Shown here piece after piece: positions 5,811 through 6,432 of a stretch of 6,432 bases of DNA. Source of the stretch: JBEKHI01 sp050012355 (lineage in GTDB: Bacteria > Actinomycetota > Actinomycetes > Streptosporangiales > Streptosporangiaceae). Every line of letters starts with the position of its first letter. Within the stretch, counting starts at the first letter, position 1. The notes under the pieces were generated by a model. It did not search any database and had not been told where the DNA came from. It was given only the letters and a program-made list of their open reading frames with translations. The stretch lies in NCBI GenBank assembly GCA_050012355.1, contig JBEKHI010000451.1:1-6432 (forward strand), read 5' to 3'. Made by a program: the position numbers and the translations under genes.

Positions 5811-6432
5811 CTGCCGCCGCGGACCTCGACCCCTACCTGCTCCCGCTGCCGGCGCCGGGCAGCCCCGTCGTGCTGCCCCACCTGGCGACGCCCCTGCACG
5901 CCCACCTCAACGGCCGCTACGCCGACCCCGTCTGGCCGCTGGCCCCGCTGACGGAGAACCCCAGCGCTTCCAAGAAGGCGATCCGCTGGGCGCTATGGCC
6001 TGCCCCGCTCCAGGACGAGATGCGGCTGGCCACCTGGAACCTGATCAACGGCCAGCTCCGGCGCACGTTCCTGCAGGGGCACGGCGCCAGGATGAGGAGC
6101 CGCCTCAGCCTGAGCGACACATACAACACGGCCGGCCAGTGGAAGCAGTTCGCAAGGTGGCTTGAAGCGAGGGGAACCGGCAGCCTCGCCGAGTGCAGCA
6201 CCAGCGTCCTGCACGACTACGGCCAGCACCTCCGCGACACGAGCCGTGATAGGGGGCCGGTCTTGAAGAGCCTGGTCGCGCTGACACGGCTGTGGGCACT
6301 CGACCAGCTCAGCGCCAGCCCGAGCGGCATCGGGCGGCCTCCGTGGGACGAGCTGGGCGTCGATGACTACCTGCCAGCCGTGAGCGCCGCGGGAGGGGAG
6401 AACGTCACCGAGCCGCTCGCCGAGCAGACCAT
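5807..6432 (+). CDS. Third recombinase-operon protein, N-terminal part only (runs off the right edge)
   Basis: The ATG at 5807 overlaps the previous stop (ATGA), so it belongs to the same operon. The frame is open for 208 codons to the window end. Visible parts are a Pro-rich start (LLPLPAPGSPVVLPHL), a DPVWPLAPL motif (40-48), and a helical region at about 100-170 (SLSDTYNTAGQWKQFARWL onward) resembling the core-binding domain of tyrosine recombinases, with an Asp-rich stretch near the edge. The WPLAPL start is one I recognise from integrase-annotated proteins that follow such recombinase pairs in actinomycetes. The catalytic boxes would lie beyond the window, so whether it is active cannot be told. 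The trio layout is the main support for calling it a recombinase. Confidence 0.75.
   Translation, partial: MTAAADLDPYLLPLPAPGSPVVLPHLATPLHAHLNGRYADPVWPLAPLTENPSASKKAIRWALWPAPLQDEMRLATWNLINGQLRRTFLQGHGARMRSRLSLSDTYNTAGQWKQFARWLEARGTGSLAECSTSVLHDYGQHLRDTSRDRGPVLKSLVALTRLWALDQLSASPSGIGRPPWDELGVDDYLPAVSAAGGENVTEPLAEQT

Noticed and set aside
1..6432. CRISPR array, tRNA or rRNA genes, insertion sequence with paired terminal repeats
   Set aside because: No regularly spaced direct repeats, no cloverleaf or rRNA-like stretch, and no transposase other than the recombinases was seen. Only one end of the element is in the window, so terminal repeats cannot be tested.

Overview
The window is high-GC DNA with G/C-rich third codon positions, strong Shine-Dalgarno sites, GTG starts and 4-bp gene overlaps. 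This points to an actinomycete chromosome or large plasmid (Streptomyces, Frankia or a relative). The species cannot be named from the sequence.

Left part (1-1892): an ordinary regulatory and metabolic cassette. A minus-strand gene starts at 58 and runs off the left edge, so only 19 codons are visible. A 431-bp stretch without a gene (59-489) follows and holds several inverted repeats. A TetR-family repressor (490-1056, minus) is transcribed away from a short-chain dehydrogenase/reductase (SDR; 1152-1892, plus). Their 95-bp shared promoter region contains a perfect 14-bp inverted repeat (1088-1101 / 1115-1128), the probable operator. The TetR protein probably represses itself and the SDR and is released by a small ligand, possibly the SDR substrate or a relative.

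Middle part (1893-2493): the SDR gene ends in front of a 15-bp perfect stem-loop (1914-1959), a likely terminator. A small convergent minus-strand gene (2000-2413) follows. Its last ~42 residues look strikingly like the GxxG half of the KH domain of ribosomal protein S3, while the rest is unrecognised. Its reading frame stays open upstream of its only start codon, into an AT-rich spot just before the recombinase operon. The gene may therefore have been cut at its 5' end by an insertion.

Right part (2494-6432, continuing beyond the window): a tightly coupled operon of three tyrosine-recombinase-type genes with GTGA and ATGA overlaps. The first (519 aa) has a complete R...HxxR...H...Y active site. 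The second (586 aa) keeps the second Arg, the last His and the Tyr, but has Asn for the first Arg and Lys for the first His of HxxR, and it carries a Cys-rich tail. The third is cut by the window end; only its N-terminal 208 residues are visible. The layout matches the general class of multi-recombinase mobile elements (Tn554 TnpA/TnpB, RIT trios, GInt islands). The three proteins probably act together to integrate and excise an element whose left end should lie between about 2414 and 2490 and whose body lies to the right.

The best candidates for something undescribed are the S3-KH-like protein next to the island edge and the partly degenerate second recombinase with its putative zinc-binding tail.
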